Positions 25,545 to 35,640 of a stretch of DNA of 64,000 nt are shown here, piece by piece. Numbering within the stretch: position 1 is the first letter of the stretch; each line of letters starts with the position of its first letter. The position numbers and the translations under genes were made by a program. Location of the stretch: positions 1,440,820 through 1,504,819 of the forward strand of contig VZRN01004257.1 in assembly GCA_013397935.1 (NCBI GenBank). Reading direction: 5' to 3'. Source of the stretch: Dasyornis broadbenti (taxonomy: Eukaryota > Chordata > Aves > Passeriformes > Dasyornithidae). A model generated the notes under the pieces. The model worked only from the letters and a program-made list of their open reading frames with translations. It was not told the origin of the DNA and made no database searches.

Positions 25545-25890
25545 TTTGCCGGAGCAGAGACCTGTAATCCTAAGGACTGGCTCAGAACTAAAGCTGACAG
25601 GGTTAGGCCCAGGTCAACCCACTCGTAAATCAAAGCCAGCATGGAGCTGAGGCTGTGCCTGGAATCGAAGATTTATGAAGACACTAGCATTAACATTAGA
25701 AAAGTATTTTATTGGGCCACATGTGGGATTTGTTTGCGGCTAGTAAACCGCAGAAAAGTGAAACAATGAGGTTAATAAAGGGGAGAGTGAGCAACAAGAT
25801 GAATCAACTACTCCATGGTGCTCAGGAGCTCCTTAAAATTGGCGCTAATTTGGTTAATTGTGAACATAGCAATGATGCCTAGAAAAGGAT
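25545..25890. promoter_or_regulatory. Second enhancer-like block near 25.7 kb (candidate)
   Basis: Motifs include TAATCC (25565-25570), the nuclear-receptor half site AGGTCA (25611-25616), AACCGCA (25746-25752, RUNX type) in an inverted arrangement with TGCGG (25735-25739), the 10-base palindrome aggagctcct (25824-25833) and ggcgctaatttggttaattg (25841-25860). Motif variety is high and no repeat sequence is present until the CR1 at about 25985. Confidence 0.33.
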
Positions 25891-25984
25891 GAAAATTCTG
25901 GCTATGTAAATTTAAAATGCTGTTCTGTTCCACTTATGCTGTCAGGTTTTTAAGAGAAAGGAAATTAATAGGCAGAGAGAAAAA

Positions 25985-26415
25985 CGACTGCTAAAACCTT
26001 GGCCCAGAGGGGTCCAGAGAACGGCCACAAAAATGATCTGAGTTCTGGAAAGCCTGCCATGTGAGGAAAGGCTGAGAGAACTGGGTTTTGCCCAGTCTGG
26101 TGAAAAGGAGGCTGTGGGGAGATCTTATGATGATAAAGGTGGCTGCAGCAAAGAGACTCCCTTTTGTCAATGGAAAACATGAAGAGAAAGGTGTACAGGT
26201 TACTACCAGGAAAAACCCAATGAGACAGAAGAGGGAAATTTTTCACAATGAAAGCAACCTTTGGAATATTCCCCCCAGGGCGATCACAATGTTGGACACT
26301 TTAAAGATTCAGCTGGGCAGGGTGCTGGGCCATCTTTTCTAGAAGGTGCTATTGCCAGGAAAGGGTGCACTGGATGATCCTTCTGGTTGCCTTCTAAACT
26401 GGTGTTCTATGAATA
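25985..26415 (+). mobile_element. Old CR1 LINE 3' fragment
   Basis: This is a diverged CR1 3' region on the plus strand. Recognisable blocks in order are gtgaggaaaggctgagagaa followed by ctgggttttgcccagtctgg (near 26060-26100), aggctgtggggagatctta (near 26108), a region matching the 'lines and glycine-rich' UTR part, gaatattccccccagggcg (near 26265), and the tail ctggatgatccttctggttg leading to tgttctatgaatat (near 26370-26415). CR1 elements carry an endonuclease and reverse transcriptase; only the stretch after the reverse transcriptase remains. Divergence is much higher than in the copy near 49 kb, so it belongs to an older subfamily. It directly follows an enhancer-like block. Confidence 0.82.
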
Positions 26416-27612
26416 TAACCTATTTGGGATACTTATAAGAAAAAAAAAAAGCCAAAATCAAACCACAAACAGGAAAATCTAACTAAAAACCCCTGAAAGG
26501 ATAAATGAAAATTTTATCTTTTTAATTTGCCTTTGTATTTTATTGACGCATTGACTAAAACTGGTATAGGATTAGGTGCCAAAGCATGTGTAGATATCTG
26601 AAATAACAACAGATCTGGAAGTGAGGCAAGAAATCTGCTGTGCCACGTTGGTTTTCTGAATTGGCGTTCATGCCTGGGTGTCTCCAAGCACCCATGATCA
26701 GAGATCTGCACTCTGGGGATGGTGTTTGTGGCTCAGCATTGCCGTTTGACGGTGCCACAGCAAGTGCAACGCCCACGAGTGCAGGAAAGACGTCTTTGCA
26801 TGTCCCGGGCATGTATTCATCATTCTTTACATTCTTTCAATAAAACTGTGGCCATCTTGCTGTCCGTGTTTGCAAAGCCAAATCTCTCAAGCTTGGGTGT
26901 CCCTGTACTTCCCTAAATCTGTCTCCAGAGGACATTTCCAGTGCATTAGACATGCACACATCACAATCCATCCTCTCCGGGCCAGCTCAATGTTTGTTTC
27001 GGCTGCTGCAGTACCGATGGTGGGAGCGAAGCAGGAGAACGATCTCTGCTTATTGAGCGATCAGTCATTGTCCATTTTCGCTCATAGTGACATTTGTCAT
27101 GTTCAAAGGTGAAGTTTTCCTCCTCCTTCTTAATGAAATAAAAATCTAAAGGCTGGTATAATTTGATGAATGTATCTGTGTCAAAGAAATACTCAGAGAC
27201 ATTATGTAGGATGTCAAATTATACTTTTGTGCAATTTATTAATTTAAGGAATAGATGCTTTCTTAGTCTTGAACTAATTCTTGTTTCATTAGAAGCACCT
27301 TTTTTTTTCTTTTTAACTGGTGACTACCTGCTAAGAAACATTACTTATGCTTTAAGCTCTTTTAAAGAATTGTCAAATATCAGTATGTGTATGAATATGT
27401 GTTTCCTAACTTCCTGAAACATTTTAAACTATTTAAAAAGAAAGAATTCTTGGTTTATTTTTACTGGAGATACTTGTAAAGTGTGGTCTCACTGGCAGCT
27501 TAAAAGAAAGGAGCCATTTGGACTTGGTTAAAATAATTTTTTATAACTTTTGGTAAATTGGGCCCTGATATTATTTCTTTGCTAATTATTTTCTGGTGAG
27601 ACTCATGCCTCA

Positions 27613-27661
27613 TTTCATGTTCTAGCAAAATTGTTGTTCAGTTTCATGTTCTAGCAAAATT
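27613..27661. repeat. 20-bp direct repeat
   Basis: tttcatgttctagcaaaatt occurs at 27613-27632 and again at 27642-27661, separated by nine bases (gttgttcag). It is a small local tandem duplication. Confidence 0.92.
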
Positions 27662-27787
27662 ATACTCCTCTTTGCTTTAGGATTATACCTTGTTACTGTG
27701 CCACGTCCAAACCAGTTTTTCGCTTTGGTTGCATCAAGATCTTCGTTTCCCTTCCATCAGGACACATCTTCATTTCCTGCAAGGTCT

Positions 27788-27827
27788 GAGGAGTGGTTAT
27801 CAACTCCAAGCTGTTGATAACCTCCTC
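27788..27827. other. Stem-loop with 14 paired bases
   Basis: gagga (27788-27792) and ggttatcaa (27795-27803) pair with ttgataacc (27814-27822) and tcctc (27823-27827). Only a 2-base bulge (gt) interrupts the stem, and the loop is ctccaagctg. The stem is shorter than a typical microRNA precursor. It lies in unique sequence just upstream of ggatattccctttaaggg. Confidence 0.7.
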
Positions 27828-28155
27828 TGGATATTCCCTTTAAGGGCGATGCTGAAAATAAAATACGTTGGCTTCTATCACTCTGTAAATTAAGCAGTGA
27901 CACTAAGGATGAGAAAGAGTTGTAAAAGGGAAAGGCCACTCTGAGAATCTCCTTATTCATTTCAGTTTACAACTAAAGTCTCCCACACCTGGTTTGTCCT
28001 ATAGGAAGAGCTTAACTTCTCTAACCACAGGCTGGCAGAAATCTCGGAGTACTGGAAAATTTGCCAGAACAGACACATCCATGAAACTTCTAAGCTGTTA
28101 CCTTCAGCTTCTAGTATTAAACTTGTCTGTATTTTGATGTTGGTAAAGTCTTGGT

Positions 28156-28240
28156 CCCTTTAAAAAACCTTGTAATATGGGTAAAACCTATAAACCCTTT
28201 AAAAAACCCTTTCAATCCTTTGAATATAGGTAAAATTAAA
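28156..28240. repeat. Diverged two-copy tandem duplication
   Basis: ccctttaaaaaacc starts each half (28156 and 28195), and both halves end with similar words (taatatgggtaaaacc versus gaatataggtaaaatt). The two copies of about 40 bases differ by small insertions, so the duplication is older than the one at 34.5 kb. Confidence 0.7.
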
Positions 28241-29184
28241 GTCATCTCACTCAGACCATGGCCTCAGAGAACTGTAGATGCCAGTGGTCTCTTGCCCAGG
28301 TGCCAGAGGAAATAAATTCCTGTATTTGCCCATCCTGTGCTTCCCATCCTGAACCCCATTGCTCAGGGCGTTGTCCATCCTCCCCAACACCTGCCACATC
28401 TCACCCCAAAGCTGCTCCAGCCCTGTGAGGTGCAGCTGAGAAAGGTCAGGGTTTGCCAAGTGCTGCTAAACATGACTCTTCTCTCTGTGTGAAAAACCAG
28501 GATTCAACTCGGGCACCACTCTGAGGGAACTGACAGGAAATTTTGATTTTGACCGCAGGACATCATTAAAAATATTTTCCCTGCTGTGCCATAAGAGGTT
28601 TAATTAAATATTTGTTCAAACAGCCTGAGTTTCCCCAAATGAAAAGATGTAGCATGAATACATTAGAATAATTTGGCTACCTGAGCCTCTGAAATCTTCC
28701 AGTTATCAGGAGTAAAAAAAGAATTGGCCTTGTAAGGCACTTTTGGGGGGCCTGTGCTGAGGTCACAGCTGTCACCAGAGTGAGCTGGATTACACAGAAA
28801 TTGCCATAAATTTGTGGTTTCTGCTGCTGTCCCTTATTTCTCTGCTGGGGTGGACCCAGGCTAACATTTGGACGATTTCAGAATTCTGGTTTGGAAATCA
28901 GAGTCATGGGCCCATCTCCCCCCAGGGGGAAGAAAAGAAAAAAAATCTCTTCTCTTAATGGCTTTGTGCTCCGTGTTTTTCCAGAAAGATTTTCTTTGTG
29001 TGACCCTGCACTGTCACTAACAAAGGAGTTGCCCCAGATACTCTGGGGTACTCACGAGTTCCATGTAGAGTAGGATCGAAGTCATGGATTTATGTCACCT
29101 CTCACTCAAAAATAGCAGAGGTAGAAAGCACCGAAAGAAGGAAAGTGTAGCCTTCAGCTGCATTAAAATATATATATTTAAAAT

Positions 29185-29205
29185 ACACATATATGTGTTA
29201 ACACA
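29185..29205. other. Two overlapping palindromes
   Basis: acacatatatgtgt (29185-29198) is a 14-base perfect palindrome, and tgtgttaacaca (29194-29205) is a 12-base perfect palindrome sharing five bases with it. They sit at the edge of a short TA-rich repeat (about 29166-29183), so simple-sequence slippage may have produced them. Confidence 0.7.
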
Positions 29206-29559
29206 CTTTTCTAAAATAAAAGTAAATCAGGAGGAGGCAGGAATTAATTTTTTTTTTTTTAAATAGAAAAATACTGTGCTGCTGTTCTGAATTTTAAGGT
29301 TCTCAGGGTTTTTGAGGCTTTTGGTTGATGATTCAACATCTTAATTTGCATAAGTGTGATTTTTCACAAATATTTTACACACAAATATGTCTTGTAGCAA
29401 AACAGATTATTATCTCCATTGAAATAATATACAGTTTTGGTTGGGATTTTTTTTCACTAAAATATCTTATTCGCCCTTTTAATGTGAGGAATGAGATCAT
29501 GATGAAGTGAAATGGAAATTTTATTGATCCTAAAGCACGTTTGCTTAGAACAGGGCAGA

Positions 29560-30100
29560 AGAATAAAAAGAGAAAAAGAAATAAAGCTTGGGCTAATGTT
29601 CAACAATGCTGATGTTGCTGCCAAGCTGTGGTGGGTGACTCTGAATATTTATTTTAGATTGAGGAGGATACTAAATGCTCTTAGCTTGAAAATAACCTGT
29701 GAGCGCCACGTGTCTGAGGCTCCCTTCAGCTCCAGAGCGACTGCTTGGAGTGTTTGCTGTGTATACTCCCCAAAATCCATCTCATCTTTATATCTAATGC
29801 ACAGAGCAACAATTCCACTGCCAGCTGGCAAAAAAGCGTTCTGACTGCAATGTCATTAGGGGGTCACATTTAGAGTGGTGATATAGTTGTGGGCTGTGAC
29901 TCTTCCAAAGCACGAAGGGCTTGTACAGGGCCTTCAGCAACAGAAAAGTGGAGAGCAAACGAATTTTCTGCCTTTGCGGCGTCTGGCCGGGCCATTGCTG
30001 ATGTCATCATTCTACCAGTCAGTGAAATCAATAAAATATTCACGGCTTTTGAGATCAAACAGGGAGCAGAGCAGATTCAGGTTGGCCCTTCGATACGTGA
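29560..30100. promoter_or_regulatory. Unique block with enhancer-like texture (candidate)
   Basis: Moderate-GC, repeat-free sequence with words such as gcgccacgtg (E-box CACGTG near 29706), gctgatgtcatcatt (AP-1/CRE-like TGATGTCATCA near 29998) and gaaatcaataaaatattcac. It overlaps the start of the longest + strand open frame (29887-30498), whose product has no recognisable domain. Confidence 0.22.
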
Positions 30101-31120
30101 GTGCTGAGAGGAAAGGGGCAGAGGCTCCTCCATGCCTGAAGCTCATGCACTGGCCAGGTCTGAATCCATCAGCAGCTCTAGTCAGCCTGTGGCTGGAATG
30201 TGCCCAGGAAAGGCATACGAACGTCAATTTTATAAAAGAAAGAGGAGACAAAAGAAAATTGGTTCAAAACCAGCATCTGAATGGATGGGAACAAGCTGAC
30301 TACTTCATTTTGGAGAAAAGTCTGTTGTTGTTTCTCCAGCTGCAGGAGGGAGCTGAGTGGCTCAGAACGGAGGAGAGCAGCTTAGAGAAGAAAAGGGCAA
30401 ACGGGATTGAATTGCTGCTTTGGAGAGTGCCAAGCATTTGTATTTTTGCTGCAGTGGGGAGGCCAGGGAGCAGGCACATTGCTCTGCTCTGCTGCTGATT
30501 TTGTTTCATCTCTTGTTCAATAAGGAAGGATTGCTGTTAGGAGCCGTATCAGTAGTCGCTGGAGCTGACACATAAAATGTCTTTTCTTGCCTCTATTTTT
30601 CAGTTGCAATTCAATATGAGCTGGGCCAGAGGCAGTGCGGATAAAGGCCTTGAGGAAAGGAAACTTTGGAGGCAAGGTTTCTTGCTGGGAGGTGACCTGC
30701 AGGCTTTGGGGAAGTTGTGCTGTACAGATGGCCTTTTCCATCTGAAATCACCCTCTGTGGAGGCAAGGATCTGGAGATATGCTCTGCAGCTTCCAGCTCG
30801 TGCCTGAAATCAGTTCATCTCTTCTCTTGGTTTCCCAGAGCACGGAGAATTTCTATTTGGCAAGTTTAGAGAGACACTGATTTAATGAGAGGGAGAATCT
30901 TAGGTTGTAACTCTCATGTTGCAGAAATTTTTTTTCTCATGGTTTTAGTGTAAGTTGTTTCCTTCCCCTGGCAGCATATTCTGCTCTCTAGGAAATAGTG
31001 CCCCTTATGGTGAGTTAACATCTTAAGTCAACTCCTTTTAAATATGTAAAAAAAACCAAAACAAAACAATCTTTGATCAAAACAAAAAAAAAAATCCTGC
31101 ATAAAAGTTGTTTTTCGGCC

Positions 31121-31141
31121 TTTTTTTTTTTTTTTTTTTTT
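31121..31141. repeat. 21-base poly(T)
   Basis: Homopolymer run following an A-rich patch (31047-31094) with several A runs. The A-rich and T-rich halves could pair. Confidence 0.95.
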
Positions 31142-31234
31142 GTTAACCTGATTTAAAGCAGGTTGTAGCAGAGAAACTCAGGGGGTGATAAAGTGCTGAA
31201 TAGGGACAAGAATGAGTATCCAGGACAAATTAGT

Positions 31235-31254
31235 CTTAATTAAACCTAATTAAG
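31235..31254. promoter_or_regulatory. Palindromic paired homeodomain-type sites
   Basis: cttaatta (31235-31242) and taattaag (31247-31254) are perfect inverted repeats separated by four bases (aacc). Two TAATTA cores facing each other are the kind of site bound by homeodomain dimers. Function is inferred from the motif only. Confidence 0.35.
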
Positions 31255-33989
31255 GCTTAAATCTAGCCTTTTTACAATAGCTCCTATGTCATGAAACATC
31301 AGTCTCAAAGGTCACATTTCTGAGCAGCTGAAATAGTTCTAGTGTAACAATGAGGGTTAGTACAGGTAATTGCTTTGCTCCATAAAGATGAAAAACTATC
31401 TTTTGAACAGGTAATTCAGTTTTTCTTGAGTGACAACTGTCATCAAAGAGATTTTTCACTCCGGAGTGGGACCCACAAAACTGAGGCTGTGTGACAGTGA
31501 CGGAAGTGACCTGGTGCATGGCAAACAGGCCACGGGCCCTTTCTGTAATTTTCACCACGAACTGACTACAAAAGTTTTCACCCTCGAGTCCTGCATGTCC
31601 AGCGCCCTCCATGAACATTAAACTCAGTCAGAGAACGACAGTGATTTCACTGTTTTACAGCTCAGTGAACCTCGGACCAGCAGCTCTCTCTCAGCATGTT
31701 CGAAATTCTCCCCAGGTCTCTAATGAGACAAGGAGGGTGAACAGAGTGGCATTTTTTTCTCCGTGCTTGCATAATTTACTCTCATTCAGCGTGCCCTTTG
31801 TGTATTCATATCCCTTTCCTTCTTTCCATTTTGGGTTTATTCAGTTCAAACTTTTACTTAATCAGGCACACTGATCCTTGGAGGTTTGTTTTTTTACATC
31901 GAGGTAGTCTCACACTGAAATCAACTTTCATTGAATTTGGCATTTGTTGAATGTTAAAAGCAGACTTTACTAAGATCTTAATATAATTATTTAATATTTT
32001 AGCTAAAAAATTCAGAAGTCACTTTTGCCATTATATGTAGGGCACGGATGTGTAACCAATTGTTAACTGAATTATTGTAAGTTTGTATTTCACAATAAGG
32101 TAAAACCACAAAAGTTCCATGTATTTTCTACAGCTCTTCCCCAATAAATATCACACAGATAAATTTAAATGTTCATATTCAGGTCTTCTGACTGCCATTA
32201 GTCCCAAAAATGATAAATGCCCAGAGGTACTGGCAACAAAATGCCAGAGTTATAAAGGACATTATTCTTATGAAAGCGCGTTTGGAAGAACAGATTAAAT
32301 TGTGTCCTCCTGTTTACAGTTGGAAAAAGAGTCTTACATCTATTATTACTTTAGAATAACATCTTTATCTTCAGAGTTGCTAGATGATCTGCTAGTTTTG
32401 CTGCCTAGGAAGACAGAACATTTAAAGCAGCTCTGTTATCAGTGAGAGAAGTCATTTCTTTTTATACATTTTCCGTAAGCCGAGGCCAGGATGTGAGACG
32501 TGTACAAAACCGCACCTATGTACCACGGCTATAGAGAAGCACAGGAGGAGAGGGAGCACCTCAGCTGTGTGTGACTGAGGTTCACATTCCTTCCAGCCTC
32601 TTTGCTTTATTTCTGTCTCTGCTTCTTCCCCCCACCCCCCCCAGCTTTAGATTTATGAGCCGTTGTGAGCTTTTCCGACTGCTTCTGAAAAGGATTCATG
32701 GCTGCTGGTGCGCACAGCATCCAGAGAGTCACTCATTTCACAGCGTTCATTTCATCCATTAGATGGGTATTCTTCATTTTGTGTACATCCCTCACACTTC
32801 ATTACAGTAATTTGAAGGGTTTTGCATACCAGTCTCAAGAGAAAAGTATTTTATTTGTTGCTGTTTTGAAATGTGGATTTCATCAGTTCTGGTCCTCCTT
32901 TTTTTTTTTTTTTCTTTTTTGTCACCACAGCATGAAAAATCGTGAAAGGCAACTTCACATTAAACTGAAGGTTAATTTGCAGGTCCTGTTTCCTGGAATA
33001 GTTGATTTTTACCTTGAAGAAGAAGGACGGACTAACTGACCTGGTGATTTCCCTTGTGGCTCTCTTTTCTCTGCTTCTGTGATTAACTGAATATTTGTGG
33101 AGGAAATGCATTTTGATGCTTTTGTATCAGATGTTTTGCATCCAGCAATTTTATTTTTTTATTCATATCCTTTGTAGTTTGGCCAAATGACATCTATTTT
33201 GTTTCATGGTGAGGATCTTTGAATGTAAGCTCTGGTTCTGAGGCATTGGTGTTTCAACAATGCCAAATGACAAACAGATGCGTTTAAAATACTATTTATG
33301 TAGAGAAAATTGAGGTTTTTTTGGAGAAAACAGGGCACATTTAATTTATCCCTTGGGCTCCTCTCTGTCTAGATTTGGGACAACCACAGCCTGTCCCGTG
33401 TCTCCTTATGTGGGGAGATGGGAGAACCCCAGAGAGATACACGTCTTGTAATACCCCTCACTATTCAATATTGCTTCTGCTCTCCAGGTTGAAACCAGCT
33501 AACATTAACTTGCATCTTAATTTGAGGCAGACACACAAAAGTTGTGCTCTTCAGTCTCTTGGGTGTGACTCAGCTGCTCAGCTTGGTTACCCCTTCTCCA
33601 GGACAACGACATCTGCAGCACTGGGTGACAGATCAACCCAGATGAGTTTCTCATCCCCACCAATGGCCCGGGGAGAGGATGTGAGAAATTAATCATATCA
33701 CTGCCCTGACAACTCCATTTCCCCCAGTCAACAGAACTGATTGCTACGGCCCTGTTTTCTTTCAACAGCCCGTGGTAGAAGTCAGCTCAGGTGTTTGTTG
33801 TGTCTCCGTTTGTGACCTTGTGTTGCAAAGAGGCCCTGAAGGTACCGGGGTTTTGACTTGCGGCTGCAATCCCTGTGGTTGTTCGTTTGGGAGCGTAGCA
33901 GAACGTGAGAGAGCAAAACATCCATCTCAGCCCCCCAGGGCACGAGACTGTTTTCTGTCCTATACCCTTTGGACACGGGGGCTTCATGG

Positions 33990-34009
33990 AACTCTTTTTA
34001 AAAAGAGTT
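33990..34009. other. 20-bp perfect palindrome
   Basis: The arms aactcttttt and aaaaagagtt are exact reverse complements with no spacer. A perfect 20-base palindrome could extrude as a cruciform, or could be a dimeric protein site. Nothing else nearby explains it. Confidence 0.75.
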
Positions 34010-34503
34010 TCGTGAGGGGGTCTGCACCATTTCTATTGACAGACTTCTCTGTCTCACTGTCAGAACTGGCCTGATGTTGATCTCATGGATATTTTCCTCG
34101 CTTGTATTTCATCTAATTGATCCTAATTCATGGCAACCCTATCCTTTTTCAGTGCTTTACTGGTAAACAGCTGTTTTATGACCCAACAGGTTATAAGCCA
34201 TTTCTCTTTATTTTCAGCTGCTTCCTAAATTGCCTTTTCATGCCCTTTTTACTGGCACACTGGGCTTATGCTTAAGTTTTTTTTCCACTGACTTCAGGTC
34301 TCCTGTCCAGAAAGACACAGAATTCCAGGTTGTGCCTTACACCTGCTGCACCAGAGTCTTTTTTAACAGCAGTACCGGGGTGCTCAGGGCTTGTCCAGTG
34401 ACTGCTCCCGAAGTATCAGAGCTGTGTGGAGCAGGAAGCTCCTACTTCTATTTCTCTTTCTGTTAATGGCTGTTTAACTCCAAACTTACTTTAAATTTGT
34501 TTT

Positions 34504-34590
34504 CTAGATTATATTTATTTTTACAATGTCCTAGATTATATTTATTTTTGCAAAACTGTCCTAGATTATATTTATTTTTGCAAAACTACC
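34504..34590. repeat. Three-copy 27-30 bp minisatellite
   Basis: Three head-to-tail copies start with ctagattatatttattttt at 34504, 34531 and 34561. The first copy is 27 bases (ends acaatgtc), and the second and third are 30 bases (end gcaaaactgtc and gcaaaactacc). The near identity of copies two and three points to recent duplication. Confidence 0.93.
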
Positions 34591-35429
34591 TTACCAGTGA
34601 TCTGCAGTTTTTTTGGGGTTTTTTCACGTTTACCTTCTAATTAGGCACATTGATATATTCTACAAGTAATATCTTTTTCAGGATCCATACAATATATTAC
34701 TGATGTATCTTTATACTTGTGGTCTACTGTAAGGCGAAAGAAAGAGAGGAAGAAAAGGACTACCTGTCTAAGATGTGATGCAGCTAATTTCTTTCACAAG
34801 TATGAGGATAATGACCTTGTGAAGGCTCTGAAGGTTTTTATGTGGGGCTGGGTGATTGTTTGACATTAAATGAGCCAGTAAGGCATCTTTCTTTCAGTGA
34901 CTCTCTGCAGGCTCCATTAGTTCTACTTCTAGAGACAGAAATTTCTGAACCTTCCAGGCCATATGTTTAGCTTACAACCTCATTTGTTATCAGTCTCAAC
35001 AGGTCTGCTTAATATTCTTTTACTGTGTGGTACATATGTGAAAACTGCTATTGCTGGAGAGATGAGATGGTGTTATATTCCAACTGAGCTTCACTTCATT
35101 TTTACAGGAATTCTCTCTGCACTGACCAGTGCATGAGGAAGCTTGGATATAAAATCATGTGTTCATGAGGAATAACGAAAAGGTTTTCCTCCACATGCAG
35201 ATCTAGCAGGAGGAAATTTGTTTTCTTTGTTGGAGAGGGTTGTATTATACTGCCATTAAGAAGAAGCTGCTGAATCAGACATTTCTGAGATTTTTGCAAT
35301 TTGATTAAGCTTATGCCGTAATTAAAGAAATCTGTCTTTTTTTGCAGATATCACACTAATGTTTCTGAGACATGTGTCCCCAATCTGTTCCTGAATAACA
35401 TTTTTACACAAATGTAACTCCCAGGTGTG

Positions 35430-35640
35430 TTGCTACACTGGTGTATTTAATTGCATTTTATTTACCGTGCTCCAGAATTATCATTTTGCTCTCATCAACA
35501 CTTATGGTTAATTTAATACATGAAAACTAAATTCATTAAGATCAAAGCACTATGTGTGCTCCTTGCTCCGTGCCTTCATTTCTACGGCAGTTAAAACCTT
35601 TAGGTTAAACATATGTCGACACAAGTTCTGAGTGTATCTT
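35430..35640. promoter_or_regulatory. AT-rich enhancer-like block (candidate)
   Basis: Contains tttaattgcattttatttac (near 35446), atggttaatttaatacatg, attcattaagatcaaagc (TCF/LEF-type ATCAAAG near 35541) and catatgtcgac (E-box CATATG near 35610). No repeats. Motif-based only. Confidence 0.27.

Noticed and set aside
27788..27827. microRNA precursor
   Set aside because: The stem of 14 pairs is too short for a typical precursor and matches no microRNA seed family I know.
28247..28460. Possible reversed CR1 (catcctccccaacacctgcc)
   Set aside because: It has CR1-like flavour, but the diagnostic blocks are missing or out of order.
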